Source: Desulfospira sp963664655 (GTDB lineage Bacteria > Desulfobacterota > Desulfobacteria > Desulfobacterales > Desulfobacteraceae). Taken from it: a DNA stretch of 64,000 bases. The notes under the pieces were generated by a model that had not been told where the DNA came from, made no database searches, and worked only from the letters and a program-made list of their open reading frames with translations. The stretch is taken from NCBI GenBank assembly GCA_963664655.2, contig OY761554.1:4092001-4156000 (forward strand). Reading direction: 5' to 3'. Made by a program: the position numbers and the translations under genes. This document shows, in pieces, positions 42,820 to 52,155 of this stretch; within the stretch, counting starts at the first letter, position 1; each line of letters begins with the position of its first letter.

Positions 42820-43746
42820 TTAGTTCAGAATATACTTTAACGGATTTAACGGAATCCCATTGACAACCACTTCATAATGGACATGGGGCCCGGTGCTTTT
42901 ACCGCTGTTTCCTAAAAGTGCAATCACTTCTCCGCGTTTAACCGTCTGGCCTTTGGTGACCAGAATTTTGCTTAAATGGCCGTATTTGGTGGTTTTGCCG
43001 TAGCCGTGGTCAATCACGACCAGGTTTCCGAAATGCATTTTCCGGGCCGCATAGGATATGGTGCCATTGGCCGTGGCAATGACTTTGGTACCGATTTTAT
43101 TGGCAATGTCAAGTCCTGAATGAAAGGTTTGTCTTCCGGTAAACGGAGATGTGCGATACCCGAATTTTGAGGTAACACATCCTTTCACAGGCCAGATGGA
43201 CGGGATGGAGGCCAGCATGTTTTTCTTGTGCTTGAGCTGTTCAATCAGGGCGTTAAAATCAGTTTTTTCCGATTTGACAAGGGCATGGGTCTGATTGACC
43301 TGGCTGTGCATTTCCCGTATGAGGCGGCTGTGCCTGGAATCCAGAGGAAGGTCCGGGTCAAGTTCGCTCATGGGAATACCGCCGATACCGATAAAGCCGC
43401 TTTGATCCCCGGTTTTTTTGATGTCGGCAATAAGCCTTACCTTTTCACCGAGATCCGTAAGGGCAATGACATTGCTTTTTAACGCTTCAAGGTCTGCGGC
43501 AAACTTCTGGATCTGTCTATGCTGATCCTGAATCAATTGATTTTTTAGTTCGAGCTTGTCCGTAAGCCCGACATTATCGTAGGCCGTATGTTTTAACTGG
43601 AAATAATCATAGGATATCCATGAAACCGCACAGATACTGCATAAAAACATAAGTCCCATAAACCACAGCAGGGATTTGGGAAGCAAGAATTCTCTGATGT
43701 CGGAGTTGGGGCCGGTATGATACCATACTTTGATCTGTTTTTTCAT
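42820..43746 (-). CDS. M23 family metallopeptidase
   Basis: A 308-residue protein with one N-terminal membrane span (about residues 28-48) and a coiled-coil periplasmic region with QHRQIQKFAADLEAL. The C-terminal lysostaphin-type domain has FHSGLDIANK (H-x3-D zinc ligands) and GPHVHYEV (H-x-H). The full ligand set suggests an active peptidoglycan endopeptidase that trims cell-wall crosslinks. It precedes secA by 230 bases on the same strand. Confidence 0.92.
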   Translation of the reverse strand: MKKQIKVWYHTGPNSDIREFLLPKSLLWFMGLMFLCSICAVSWISYDYFQLKHTAYDNVGLTDKLELKNQLIQDQHRQIQKFAADLEALKSNVIALTDLGEKVRLIADIKKTGDQSGFIGIGGIPMSELDPDLPLDSRHSRLIREMHSQVNQTHALVKSEKTDFNALIEQLKHKKNMLASIPSIWPVKGCVTSKFGYRTSPFTGRQTFHSGLDIANKIGTKVIATANGTISYAARKMHFGNLVVIDHGYGKTTKYGHLSKILVTKGQTVKRGEVIALLGNSGKSTGPHVHYEVVVNGIPLNPLKYILN

Positions 43747-43781
43747 AGAGTCCCTCTTAATCAGGATATGGGTTGTGTTTT

Positions 43782-44555
43782 TTAATGAAGAATCTGGCTT
43801 AAAAAGAGCCGGGTTCGTTCGTTTTTCGGGTGATTAAAAAATTCTTCGGGTTCATTGGCTTCGATAATTTCACCGGAATCCATGAACAGCACCCGGTGGG
43901 CCACGCTTTTGGCAAACCCCATTTCATGGGTGACCACCAGCATGGTCATTCCTTCCCGGGCCAGGCTGATCATCACTTCAAGCACCTCTTTGACCATTTC
44001 AGGGTCAAGGGCCGAGGTGGGCTCGTCAAACAGCATGATATTGGGTTTCATGCAAAGGCTTCGGGCAATGGCCACCCGCTGCTGCTGTCCGCCGGACAAC
44101 TGACCGGGAAATTTTTTGGCCTGTTCGGCAATCTGAACTTTTTCAAGGTAGTACATGGCCGTTTCCTCGGCCTCTTTTTTGGGAACTTTTCGAACCCATA
44201 TGGGCCCTAACGTCAGATTTTCTACAATGGTCAGATGGGGAAACAAATTGAAATGCTGAAACACCATCCCCACTTCCGATCTGACCTTTTCTATGTTTTT
44301 GAGGTCTTTGGTCAGTTCAATGCCGTCAACAATGATTTTGCCTTTCTGGTGTTCTTCAAGCCGGTTGATGCAGCGGATGAGGGTGGATTTCCCGGACCCT
44401 GAGGGGCCGCAGACCACGATGCGCTCCCCTTTTTTGACCTCAAGGTTGATATTGTTGAGCACATGAAAGTCCCCGTACCACTTGTGCATTTCACTGATGG
44501 TGATAATGGTGTCACGGCTGGACAAATCTGAATGGCTTAAATTTTCCTGGTTCAT
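43782..44555 (-). CDS. aapP: Amino acid ABC transporter ATP-binding protein
   Basis: A 257-residue ATPase of the polar amino-acid uptake group: Walker A GPSGSGKST, signature LSGGQQQR, Walker B IMLFDEPTSALD and switch H in VVTHEMGFA. It energises uptake through the AapQ/AapM permeases upstream. Gene order aapJ-aapQ-aapM-aapP matches the general L-amino-acid transporter. It ends the operon. Confidence 0.93.
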   Translation of the reverse strand: MNQENLSHSDLSSRDTIITISEMHKWYGDFHVLNNINLEVKKGERIVVCGPSGSGKSTLIRCINRLEEHQKGKIIVDGIELTKDLKNIEKVRSEVGMVFQHFNLFPHLTIVENLTLGPIWVRKVPKKEAEETAMYYLEKVQIAEQAKKFPGQLSGGQQQRVAIARSLCMKPNIMLFDEPTSALDPEMVKEVLEVMISLAREGMTMLVVTHEMGFAKSVAHRVLFMDSGEIIEANEPEEFFNHPKNERTRLFLSQILH

Positions 44556-44589
44556 AGATGATCACATAAAATTTAAAATTTGGTTCATG

Positions 44590-45672
44590 TTACAATCCCG
44601 TGTCCAGTTCTCTTTCAAGCCGCCGGCTGTAGTTGGACATAAAAAAGCAGCACAGAAAATAAATAATGGCAATAAAGATATAGGCTTCGGCTGAAAATCC
44701 CATCCACCGGGGTTCGGACAATGAGGTCTGGGTGGTTTTAAGCAGGTCATACAATCCAATGATGACCACAAGGGAGGTGTCTTTAAAGGCGGAAATAAGG
44801 ACACTGACCGAAGGCGGGATTACAATTTTTAATGCCTGGGGCAGGATAATCAGCCGCATGGTCTGGGAATAGTTCAGCCCAATGGAATCAGCCGCTTCAA
44901 ATTGTCCCTTGTTCATCCCCTGAAGGCCGCCCCTGACCACCTCGGCAACATAGGCCGCCGTAAAAATGATGATGGCGATCTGGGCCCTTAAAATCCCGTT
45001 GATGGTCATTCCTTCCGGCAGAAACAAGGGAAAAACCACCGATGACATGAACAGCAGGCTGATCAGGGGGACGCCCCGGATCAGTTCAATGTAAATCACA
45101 CAAAAGCTTTTGATGGCCGGCATTTTGGACTGCCGGCCAAGGGCCAGGATAACGCCTAAAGGATAGGCCGCGGTCAGGCCGAACACCGACAAAATCAAGG
45201 TCAGGATAAGCCCGCCCCACTTTTCTATTTCAACATGCTCAAGCCCGAAAATGCCGCCGGAAAGCAGGGTTCCCATGATGATCAGCGATACCAGCCAGGT
45301 ATACCCGAGCCACGGTTTCCAGTATTGCCGGTTCCGGCTGATAAACAGCAACATGATTAAAAGGACAATCGTGGTTACCGGCCGCCAGAGAATGTTCTGG
45401 GGATAGAACCCGAATAAGATAATCTTGTAATTGCAGGTGATCACAGACCAGCAGGCCCCTTTGGCCTCCCGGCAATTGGCATCAGGGTGCCAGCAGGCGT
45501 CAATGAATGCCCATTGAACAAACGGGATCAGCGAATACCAGAAAACCGCCAGAATAATAAGGGTCAACATGGTATTCAGGGGGCTGCTGAACAGGTTCTC
45601 CCTGATCCATCCGATAATGCCGGTATTGGCCACCGGCGGTTTGATGTTCTGTTGGTTGGTGTCCGATTTCAT
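44590..45672 (-). CDS. aapM: Amino acid ABC transporter permease
   Basis: A 360-residue inner-membrane permease. The C-terminal half has the HisMQ-type block: AYVAEVVRGGLQGMNKGQFEAA with the EAA coupling loop (QFEAADSIGLNYSQTM), and IELIRGVPLISLLF. The long N-terminal portion with a periplasmic loop rich in Cys and Trp is typical of AapM rather than of the shorter HisM. It pairs with AapQ. It lies 34 bases before aapP. Confidence 0.92.
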   Translation of the reverse strand: MKSDTNQQNIKPPVANTGIIGWIRENLFSSPLNTMLTLIILAVFWYSLIPFVQWAFIDACWHPDANCREAKGACWSVITCNYKIILFGFYPQNILWRPVTTIVLLIMLLFISRNRQYWKPWLGYTWLVSLIIMGTLLSGGIFGLEHVEIEKWGGLILTLILSVFGLTAAYPLGVILALGRQSKMPAIKSFCVIYIELIRGVPLISLLFMSSVVFPLFLPEGMTINGILRAQIAIIIFTAAYVAEVVRGGLQGMNKGQFEAADSIGLNYSQTMRLIILPQALKIVIPPSVSVLISAFKDTSLVVIIGLYDLLKTTQTSLSEPRWMGFSAEAYIFIAIIYFLCCFFMSNYSRRLERELDTGL

Positions 45673-45691
45673 AACATCTTGAAATTAAATA

Positions 45692-46882
45692 TTATCTTTC
45701 CACTAAAGTCATTTTTTTATTATACCAGTTCATAAATGCGGATGTGGACAGACTGAAAACAAGGTAGACCACCATGATCAGCAATACCCCCTCAATGGCC
45801 TGTCCGGTCTGGTTAATGGCGGTTCCGGCAACGGAAACAAAATCAGGAAACCCGATCCCCACCGCAAGAGATGAGTTTTTGGTCAAGTTGAGCATCTGGC
45901 TGGTCAGGGGCGGAATGATGACCCGCAGGGCCTGGGGAAGAATTACCAGGTTCAGCACCTGTCCCGGCTTAAGCCCTATGGCCATGGCGGCTTCGGTCTG
46001 TCCCTTGGACACCGATTGAATCCCGGCCCTGACCACCTCTGCCACAAATGCCGCCGTATATAGTACCAGCCCGAGAAGCAGCGCTGAAAACTCAGGGCTG
46101 ATGGCCAGTCCGCCTTTAAAGTTAAATCCTTTGAGTTCAGGGATATCCATGGCCGTTGGGGCACCAGACAGAAGCCAGCAGATCAGCGGAAGCCCGATAG
46201 CCATGGCAAGGCAGGACCAGAATACGGGAAATGTCTTTCCTGTGGCATGATGCCGTTTCCGTGCCCAATTCTTAAGGGGAACCATCAGAATACAGGCCGC
46301 CGCAAAGGCCAGGCCCATATACAGGTGCGCCGGATGGCCCTGGGGGATGGCGAAAATAAGGCCCCGGTTGCACAGGAACAATCCGGTAAACGGGCTTAAG
46401 GCCTGCCTGGGAGCCGGCAGTATTTCATAAAAAAAGGCATACCAGAAAAAAAGCTGGAGCAGAACCGGTATATCCTGAAATACTTCGATATAAACCGCCG
46501 CCCACCGGCTGATCAGCCAGTTTTTGGATAACCGGGCAATGCCGATAAAGGTGCCAAGAACAACAGACAGTACAACCCCGATAAACGAGACCAGCAGGGT
46601 ATTTAAAAATCCGACCAAAAGGGCCCTGGCATAGGTATCGGCCGCTGAATATTCAATAAGGGTTTCCCCGATTTCAAAGGCGGCCTCGTGCTGTAAAAAA
46701 CCGAACCCGGTGGCAATGGACTGTTTTTCAAGGTTGGTCATGGTATTGGAAACCAGGTACCAGGCCACCAGGGAAAATAGAAAAACCGTCCCCACCTGAT
46801 AGGTTAAAGACCGTTTATCCGGGTCGTGCCAAAAGGATATTTTTTCTGGGCTGTTTTGGGTCGTCACAGAGTCCGTTACCAT
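45692..46882 (-). CDS. aapQ: Amino acid ABC transporter permease
   Basis: A 396-residue permease with eight or so membrane segments. The EAA loop is QTEAAMAIGLKPGQVL, preceded by AFVAEVVRAGIQSVSKG, and the FQDIPVLLQLFFWY segment is typical of AapQ. A large middle insert with GHPAHLYMGLAFAA fits that family. It dimerises with AapM. It is separated from aapJ by a MITE-like element with a strong internal hairpin (46952-47001). Confidence 0.92.
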   Translation of the reverse strand: MVTDSVTTQNSPEKISFWHDPDKRSLTYQVGTVFLFSLVAWYLVSNTMTNLEKQSIATGFGFLQHEAAFEIGETLIEYSAADTYARALLVGFLNTLLVSFIGVVLSVVLGTFIGIARLSKNWLISRWAAVYIEVFQDIPVLLQLFFWYAFFYEILPAPRQALSPFTGLFLCNRGLIFAIPQGHPAHLYMGLAFAAACILMVPLKNWARKRHHATGKTFPVFWSCLAMAIGLPLICWLLSGAPTAMDIPELKGFNFKGGLAISPEFSALLLGLVLYTAAFVAEVVRAGIQSVSKGQTEAAMAIGLKPGQVLNLVILPQALRVIIPPLTSQMLNLTKNSSLAVGIGFPDFVSVAGTAINQTGQAIEGVLLIMVVYLVFSLSTSAFMNWYNKKMTLVER

Positions 46883-46909
46883 TATTTATTTACTGCCGGA
46901 ACAAAACAC

Positions 46910-47040
46910 CGTGTTTGGACAAAAAGTTGAGCCCGGGTCCCAAAGCCCAGAAAAAATGGCAACCTTAAGCAACCTCAAAGGTTGTGAGGGTTGCCATTTT
47001 TCTGCAACCTATCAGACGGGTGGCGTTTTGTTCAAACACG
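46910..47040. mobile_element. MITE-like element between aapJ and aapQ
   Basis: Ends CGTGTTTGGACAAAA and TTTTGTTCAAACACG are inverted repeats (14 of 15). The interior contains a perfect 13-base stem AAAAATGGCAACC (46952-46964) with GGTTGCCATTTTT (46989-47001). It shares its reverse strand with 58763-58883. On the transcribed strand the hairpin lies just after the aapJ stop. Confidence 0.75.
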
Positions 47041-47054
47041 ATGTGGTTCAAACA

Positions 47055-48068
47055 TTATTTAAATGGGGGGGAGTACATCAGCCCGCCGTTGGTCCAAAGG
47101 GCATTTAAGCCCCTTTCAATGCCCAGCTGGGTGTTGACCCCTACGTTTCTTTCAAAAACCTCACCGTAGTTTCCCACCAGCTTAACAATGTTGTAGGCAA
47201 ATTTTTCGTCCAGCCCCAGTGCCTTGCCGTTTCCAGGGGTAACCCCGAGGAACCGTTTGATTTTGGGATTGTCGCTTTTGAGCATTTCATCAACATTTTG
47301 AGATGTAATGCCAAGCTCTTCGGCGTTGATCAGGGCAAGAACCGCATAGTTAACAATGTCTTTCCACTGGTTGTCCCCGTGTCTTACGGCAGGGGCCAAA
47401 GGTTCTTTTGAGATGATCTGAGGCAAGATCATATAGTCGTCGGGATTGGGGGCCACAGCCCTTGTCCCGGCCAGCTGGGAAGCATCAGAGGTCAGGCAGT
47501 CACATCTGCCGGCAAAAAAAGCCTTGGCAAGCTCGGCGGTATTTTCAATCACCACCGGTTTCATCTCCATCCCGTTGCTCCTGAAATAGTCGGCCACGTT
47601 AAGCTCGGTGGTGGTTCCCGGAAGAACGCACACGGTGGCACCGTCCAGTTCCTTGGCATTGCTGACGCCCAGTTTTTTAGGAATCAGAAACCCCTGGCCG
47701 TCGTAGTAGTTGACCTGGACAAAATCAAGGCCCAAGGCCGTGTCCCGGCTCAGGGTCTGGGTACAGTTTCTGAAAAGCACATCAATCTCTCCGGACTGAA
47801 GGGCGGTGAAGCGGGTTTTGGCGGTAAGGGGAACAAATTTAACTTTATCAGGACTTCCGAATACGGCTGCGGAAACGGCTCTGGCGCAATCCACATCAAG
47901 CCCTTTCCAAACCCCTTTATCATCGGCTTTACCAAATCCGTACAGGTCTCCGTTGACGCCGGCCTGGATATATCCTTTGGCTTTGACATCCTCAAGGGTG
48001 CCGGCAAAGGCAGTGGCTGTCATGCAGCAAACGGCCAGACAGACGGTCAAAATTTTAAACATTTTCAT
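47055..48068 (-). CDS. aapJ: Amino acid ABC transporter substrate-binding protein
   Basis: A 337-residue periplasmic protein: signal peptide ILTVCLAVCCMTATAFAG, then a bilobed SBP_bac_3 domain with GLDVDCARAVSAAVFG and FRNCTQTLSRD. ATG 48068 is preferred because GGGAG is six bases upstream. It captures general L-amino acids for the AapQMP complex. It heads the operon, and the MITE-like hairpin after it could lower expression of the permease genes relative to this protein. Confidence 0.92.
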   Translation of the reverse strand: MKMFKILTVCLAVCCMTATAFAGTLEDVKAKGYIQAGVNGDLYGFGKADDKGVWKGLDVDCARAVSAAVFGSPDKVKFVPLTAKTRFTALQSGEIDVLFRNCTQTLSRDTALGLDFVQVNYYDGQGFLIPKKLGVSNAKELDGATVCVLPGTTTELNVADYFRSNGMEMKPVVIENTAELAKAFFAGRCDCLTSDASQLAGTRAVAPNPDDYMILPQIISKEPLAPAVRHGDNQWKDIVNYAVLALINAEELGITSQNVDEMLKSDNPKIKRFLGVTPGNGKALGLDEKFAYNIVKLVGNYGEVFERNVGVNTQLGIERGLNALWTNGGLMYSPPFK

Positions 48069-48291
48069 AGACAACTCCCTTTTTTAAAGTTTTCTTAAAA
48101 TTGTTTTTTATACTTATGACGATCGGAGTTATCGCCACACCTGAACAGGACACTAAAACCTTTGTCAGTATTAGCATACCAGGATAATTAATCAAGGACT
48201 TTCTTTAAGATTTAAGTACTTGTATTAAAATTTTGTAAAACTTTTATCAAAGTATTGAAAATAAAGACCTTAAAAGGTAAAGATCACTGTC

Positions 48292-48954
48292 ATGTGTACC
48301 TGTGACAAAATTTTCAGAGAACCGGTAAATACCATTACTCATATTGCCGGAGCACTGGGGTCCATTGTGGCCCTGACCCTCATGGTGGTCTTTGCCTCTA
48401 TCCGGGCCGATGCCTGGTATATTGTTTCCTTTGCTGTGTTCGGCACCACCCTGATGCTGATGTATACCGCAAGTTCGCTTTATCACGGGCTGCGAATTTC
48501 AAAGAAAACCCTGAACCTGTTCCGCCGCATTGACCATATCATGATATTTATGGTCATTGCCGGATCTTACACGCCCATATGCCTTGTCCCGCTGAGGGGG
48601 CCCTGGGGCTGGAGTTTATTTGGAACGGTTTGGGGGCTGGCCCTTGCCGGTGTATTAATCAAACTTTTTTTTATGAATCTGCCGCGATGGGTGTCCACCC
48701 TTATTTATCTTATCATGGGATGGCTGTGTGTGATTGCGGTTTATCCCATTGTGAAAAGCCTTTGTCCTTTAGAGCTGTTCTGGCTGGCCATGGGCGGGGT
48801 GTTTTACTCGGGCGGGGCCGTGGTTTATGTCCTTAAAAAACCGAATCTGTTCAGCGGCCTTATCGGATTTCATGAAATCTGGCACGTCTTTGTCCTGGCC
48901 GGCAGCACCTGCCATGTGCTGCTGATGTTTGCCTGTTTGAGCGGACTTGACTGA
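48292..48954 (+). CDS. Hemolysin III (YqfA/PAQR) family membrane protein
   Basis: A 220-residue protein with seven hydrophobic segments. Conserved family motifs are EPVNTITHIAGALGSI near the start, SSLYHGL and FRRIDHIMIFMVIAGSYTP in the middle, and FHEIWHVFVLAGSTCH near the end. These supply the histidines of the PAQR zinc site. The family is linked to membrane fluidity and lipid homeostasis, and the hemolysin name is historical. The gap 48075-48291 before it is shared with the divergent aapJ promoter. Confidence 0.9.
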   Translation: MCTCDKIFREPVNTITHIAGALGSIVALTLMVVFASIRADAWYIVSFAVFGTTLMLMYTASSLYHGLRISKKTLNLFRRIDHIMIFMVIAGSYTPICLVPLRGPWGWSLFGTVWGLALAGVLIKLFFMNLPRWVSTLIYLIMGWLCVIAVYPIVKSLCPLELFWLAMGGVFYSGGAVVYVLKKPNLFSGLIGFHEIWHVFVLAGSTCHVLLMFACLSGLD

Positions 48955-49033
48955 TGAGATAGGAGACCGGAAGCCGGAAGACCGGTAGGGATAACCCAGA
49001 AAATCTGGAACATCGAATTTACACGCCTGCAAT

Positions 49034-49145
49034 ATAACGGCCATACCCTAAAGGGCAGAAACCGGGCCGCTTTGGTTATCCAACCAAGAACCGCCCACAA
49101 CAAATATTGAAAGTCTTCTCAGGACGTTAGTGAGACTTTCTTATA
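49034..49145. repeat. Two-hairpin repeat, copy 2
   Basis: First stem CTTTGGTT-ATCC-AACCAAG, then AACCGCCCACAACAAATATTG; second stem GAAAGTC...GACTTTC and terminal TTATAA. The 5' part AACGGCCATACCCTAAAGG is shared only with the copy at 55025. It lies downstream of the hemolysin III gene and directly abuts copy 3. Confidence 0.8.
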
Positions 49146-49236
49146 ACCGTCACGGACGGCTTGGATTATCCAACCAAGCACCGTCCACAACGAAAAATGA
49201 AAGTCTTTTCAGCCTGTTAGTGAGACTTTCTTATAA
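49146..49236. repeat. Two-hairpin repeat, copy 3 (tandem)
   Basis: GGACGGCTTGGATTA then TCCAACCAAGCACCGTCC form the best first stem of the family, followed by GAAAGTC...GACTTTC and TTATAA. It is tandem with copy 2. Bases 49237-49365 after it contain no recognised gene. Confidence 0.8.
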
Positions 49237-49365
49237 AAATTTTCCCAATGAAATTTCAGTGCGCAGCACTGAAACTAAAGTGTTTCTGTGTGCCCCTCTG
49301 TGGTTAAATTTAAAGAATGGGCCAAGCCCACAATCTATAAAACCAGGAGGTTAAAGAAGACGAAT

Positions 49366-49442
49366 TCAACCCCTTCGGGATTTCTTGTTTTTAAACCACA
49401 GAGGGCACCGAGGTTTGGCTTTGCCCAAACACCACAGAGGGG
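49366..49442. repeat. TA-island spacer repeat, distant copy 5
   Basis: CAACCCCTTCGGGATTTC, TTTTTAAACCACAGAGGGC and GAGGTTTGGCTTTGCCCAAA reproduce the spacer seen at 10394, 11442 and 12491. No TA gene is nearby; the sequence up to 49652 is non-coding and includes CGGTTTCCCGTTTCCCG-type low-complexity repeats. Confidence 0.75.
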
Positions 49443-49652
49443 CATATTCAAAAGGGCAGAAGATCTCCAATTCCAGCCGCGTATTCCCCAAAATTTACAA
49501 CTCCGGTTTCCCGTTTCCCGCCTGACGGTTTCCCCCTTTCCGGTCTCCGGTTGTTTTCCATCCCAAGAAGATGATACAAAAATAATGTCGTATTTTGATT
49601 TTAGAATATTATATTGGGGTACTGGACAATTTTTAGGCCTACAGGAGACCAC

Positions 49653-50219
49653 ATGAAAATAAACCGGATCGAAAAACTGACCGGACAGCCGCATTTAAAC
49701 CTTTATGCCATTGATTACCTGAACCGGGAAAACCAGACAAAAACCTGGGTATATGCCTCAAGAAAGGGCCATGACAAGACCGAGGGCCTGCCGGATGCCG
49801 TTGTGCTGGTTCCCTTCCATTGCAAGACCGGCAAGCTGGTCATAATTGAAGAGTTCAGGGTGGTTTTGGGCGGATTCCAGTATGGGTTTCCGGCCGGGCT
49901 GGTGGACCCGGGTGAAACCGTGGAGGAAGCCGGCAAAAGAGAGCTTTTTGAAGAAACCGGCCTTGAAATGACGACGGTTTTAAAGCAGGGGCCGCCGGTT
50001 TATTCTTCCTCGGGCATGACCGATGAATCTGTCAGCCTGCTGTTTGTTGAATGTCAAGGGACCCCGAGCAGCCAGCATACCGAGGCTTCTGAGGATATCC
50101 GGGTTCATATGGTTTCCCCGGATGAGGCCCGGGCCATTTTAGAGGATCCCCATCTTAAATTCGATGTAAAAACCTGGATTATTTTAAACAGCTATGCATT
50201 TCACGGAATTTTAAGTTAA
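49653..50219 (+). CDS. Nudix hydrolase, ADP-ribose pyrophosphatase-like
   Basis: A 188-residue Nudix protein. The Nudix box is GLVDPGETVEEAGKREL followed by FEETGLEM, a full match to G-x5-E-x7-REUxEExGU. FHCKTGKLVIIEEFR before it and SSGMTDESVSLLFVE after it fit the ADP-ribose pyrophosphatase branch. It likely cleaves ADP-ribose or a similar nucleoside diphosphate compound. ATG 49653 is set by AGGAG eight bases upstream. The stop is 13 bases from the M48 gene start. Confidence 0.9.
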   Translation: MKINRIEKLTGQPHLNLYAIDYLNRENQTKTWVYASRKGHDKTEGLPDAVVLVPFHCKTGKLVIIEEFRVVLGGFQYGFPAGLVDPGETVEEAGKRELFEETGLEMTTVLKQGPPVYSSSGMTDESVSLLFVECQGTPSSQHTEASEDIRVHMVSPDEARAILEDPHLKFDVKTWIILNSYAFHGILS

Positions 50220-50232
50220 GGAACAGCCGGTT

Positions 50233-52155
50233 TTGTTTTCAAATTTTTTATATTTTCTTATCGCCCTGGTGATTTACACCTCCTCCCAGCTGTTTGAACC
50301 GCCCAAAACCCTGGACCCGCACAACTGGCTTTATTTTCTGGCGCTTTCAGGGGCCTTTGTTCTGGCCTGCCGGTTTTTGTTTTACCGTCTGACCAGGAAG
50401 GCCGTACAGCTTGGCCGCGCCGCCCTTGACCAGCACGTAAACCGCCTGATCCGCAAGCTGTCAGTCACGGCCCTTGGCATTTACGCGGCCAGTATTTATG
50501 TGTTCAAGCTGGACCAGTGGCTGTTAAAATCAGCCGTTTTTAAGATGGTTCCGACCTTGGCGGCGGTTTTGTTTCTCGGGCTATTTCTGTTGTATCTGGT
50601 GGTGATCTGGAATTTTGCCTTTAAGGTGCAGTCCATGTTTTTTCCGGGCCGCCTGAGGAAAAAAGACTTTCTGGTGTCCCATATTTCTTTTTCTCTTCCG
50701 GCGCTGCTGCCCTGGTTCTGCCTGTCGTTGACCGCTGATCTGATCGGGTTCCTGCCCTTTGAGGGGGTGAAAGCTGCCTTAACCTCTCCATCTGGTGAGA
50801 TCGGGTATATCCTTCTGGCCCTGGCGGTTATGGCGGTTTTCGGGCCGTTGCTGATCCGAAGGCTTTGGAACTGCGACAGCCTTGAACAGGGGCCGTCAAG
50901 GGAAATGATCGAGCAGGTCTGCCGGAAAGCCGGGCTGAAATACCGGGATATTTTAAAATGGGAATTGTTCGGCGGGGCCATGATCACGGCCGGGGTAATG
51001 GGGGTGGTCAGCCGGTTCCGGTATATCCTGGTGACCCCGGCGCTGCTCAATACCCTGAGTGAAGATGAAATAGAAGCCGTAATTTTTCATGAAATCGGCC
51101 ATGTCCAAAAACATCACATGCTTTACTACCTGATGTTTTTTGCCGGATTTATTGCCATTAATTTTCTTTTTTTTGAGCCGTTGATGCTGCTTTTATATAC
51201 GGTCTCACCGGCGTATGCCGGGTTTGCGTGGATAGGAATCCAAAGGTCGGATGCCCACGCCGCCATGATTACCATCACCCTGATCGGTTGTTTCATCCTT
51301 TATTTCAGGTTTGCCTTTGGGTATTTCATGAGAAATTTTGAACGCCAGGCCGATATTCATATATTCCGGTTCAAACCGGATGTGTCCCCCATGATATCCA
51401 CCTTTCAAAAGATTGCATTCATGACCGGGCAGGCCCCTGATAAGCCGAACTGGCATCATTACAGCATTGGGGAGCGGGTGGATTTTTTACAGGCATGCGG
51501 CAAAGATCCCTTTCTTGTTGTGCGCCATCATGCCCATGTTAACCGGTTGATATGGGGGTATCTGCTGCTGGTTACCCTGATCTGTGCCATGGGATACAGT
51601 GTCAGCTACGGGATTGCAAAGGAGCCGTTTTCACAATTTGTGACCCAAAAAATCGTTGAGCAGGAACTTGAGCTGGACCCGGACAATTCAGACCTTTATG
51701 CGGTGGTCGGTGATTATCATTATGATCGGAAAGCCTATGAAAAGGCTGTTGAAGCGTATGAAAACGTGATCCGGATTGATCCTGAAAATGTTCATGCCCT
51801 GAACAATTTGGCATGGCTGTATGCCACCTGCCCGGATGAGTCGTTTCGGAATCGGGAACGGGCCCTGGCACTTGCCGTGACGGCCCTGTCCGTTGAAAGA
51901 AAGGCCTATGTGCTGGACACCTATGCCGAAGCCCTCTTTGTGAACGACAAAGTGGATCAGGCCATAGAAGCGGCAACACAAGCCCTTGCCGCTGCAGATG
52001 ATAAAAAAAGGTATTACCGGGAACAGATTCAGCGGTTTACGCAGTACTTAAAGACCGATGGGGAAGAACGTCATGGACGCCGCCGTATGAACCACCTTGG
52101 TGATCAACCGGCCCGTCCGGTTGGAAACGACCAGGGCCATGGTGTCCTGAAGTGA
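50233..52155 (+). CDS. M48 family membrane metalloprotease with C-terminal TPR
   Basis: A 640-residue protein. The first 440 residues carry several membrane spans and the zinc motif H286-E287-I-G-H290 (IFHEIGHVQKHH), with NFERQADIHIF as the expected third-ligand helix. Residues about 485-560 form TPRs (ALNNLAWLYATCPDES). The start is TTG 50233, with AAGGA upstream. The 3' end overlaps the convergent lipoprotein gene by about 108 bases. It may degrade or sort membrane proteins; the combination with TPRs recalls BepA-like quality control, an inference only. Confidence 0.85.
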   Translation: MFSNFLYFLIALVIYTSSQLFEPPKTLDPHNWLYFLALSGAFVLACRFLFYRLTRKAVQLGRAALDQHVNRLIRKLSVTALGIYAASIYVFKLDQWLLKSAVFKMVPTLAAVLFLGLFLLYLVVIWNFAFKVQSMFFPGRLRKKDFLVSHISFSLPALLPWFCLSLTADLIGFLPFEGVKAALTSPSGEIGYILLALAVMAVFGPLLIRRLWNCDSLEQGPSREMIEQVCRKAGLKYRDILKWELFGGAMITAGVMGVVSRFRYILVTPALLNTLSEDEIEAVIFHEIGHVQKHHMLYYLMFFAGFIAINFLFFEPLMLLLYTVSPAYAGFAWIGIQRSDAHAAMITITLIGCFILYFRFAFGYFMRNFERQADIHIFRFKPDVSPMISTFQKIAFMTGQAPDKPNWHHYSIGERVDFLQACGKDPFLVVRHHAHVNRLIWGYLLLVTLICAMGYSVSYGIAKEPFSQFVTQKIVEQELELDPDNSDLYAVVGDYHYDRKAYEKAVEAYENVIRIDPENVHALNNLAWLYATCPDESFRNRERALALAVTALSVERKAYVLDTYAEALFVNDKVDQAIEAATQALAAADDKKRYYREQIQRFTQYLKTDGEERHGRRRMNHLGDQPARPVGNDQGHGVLK

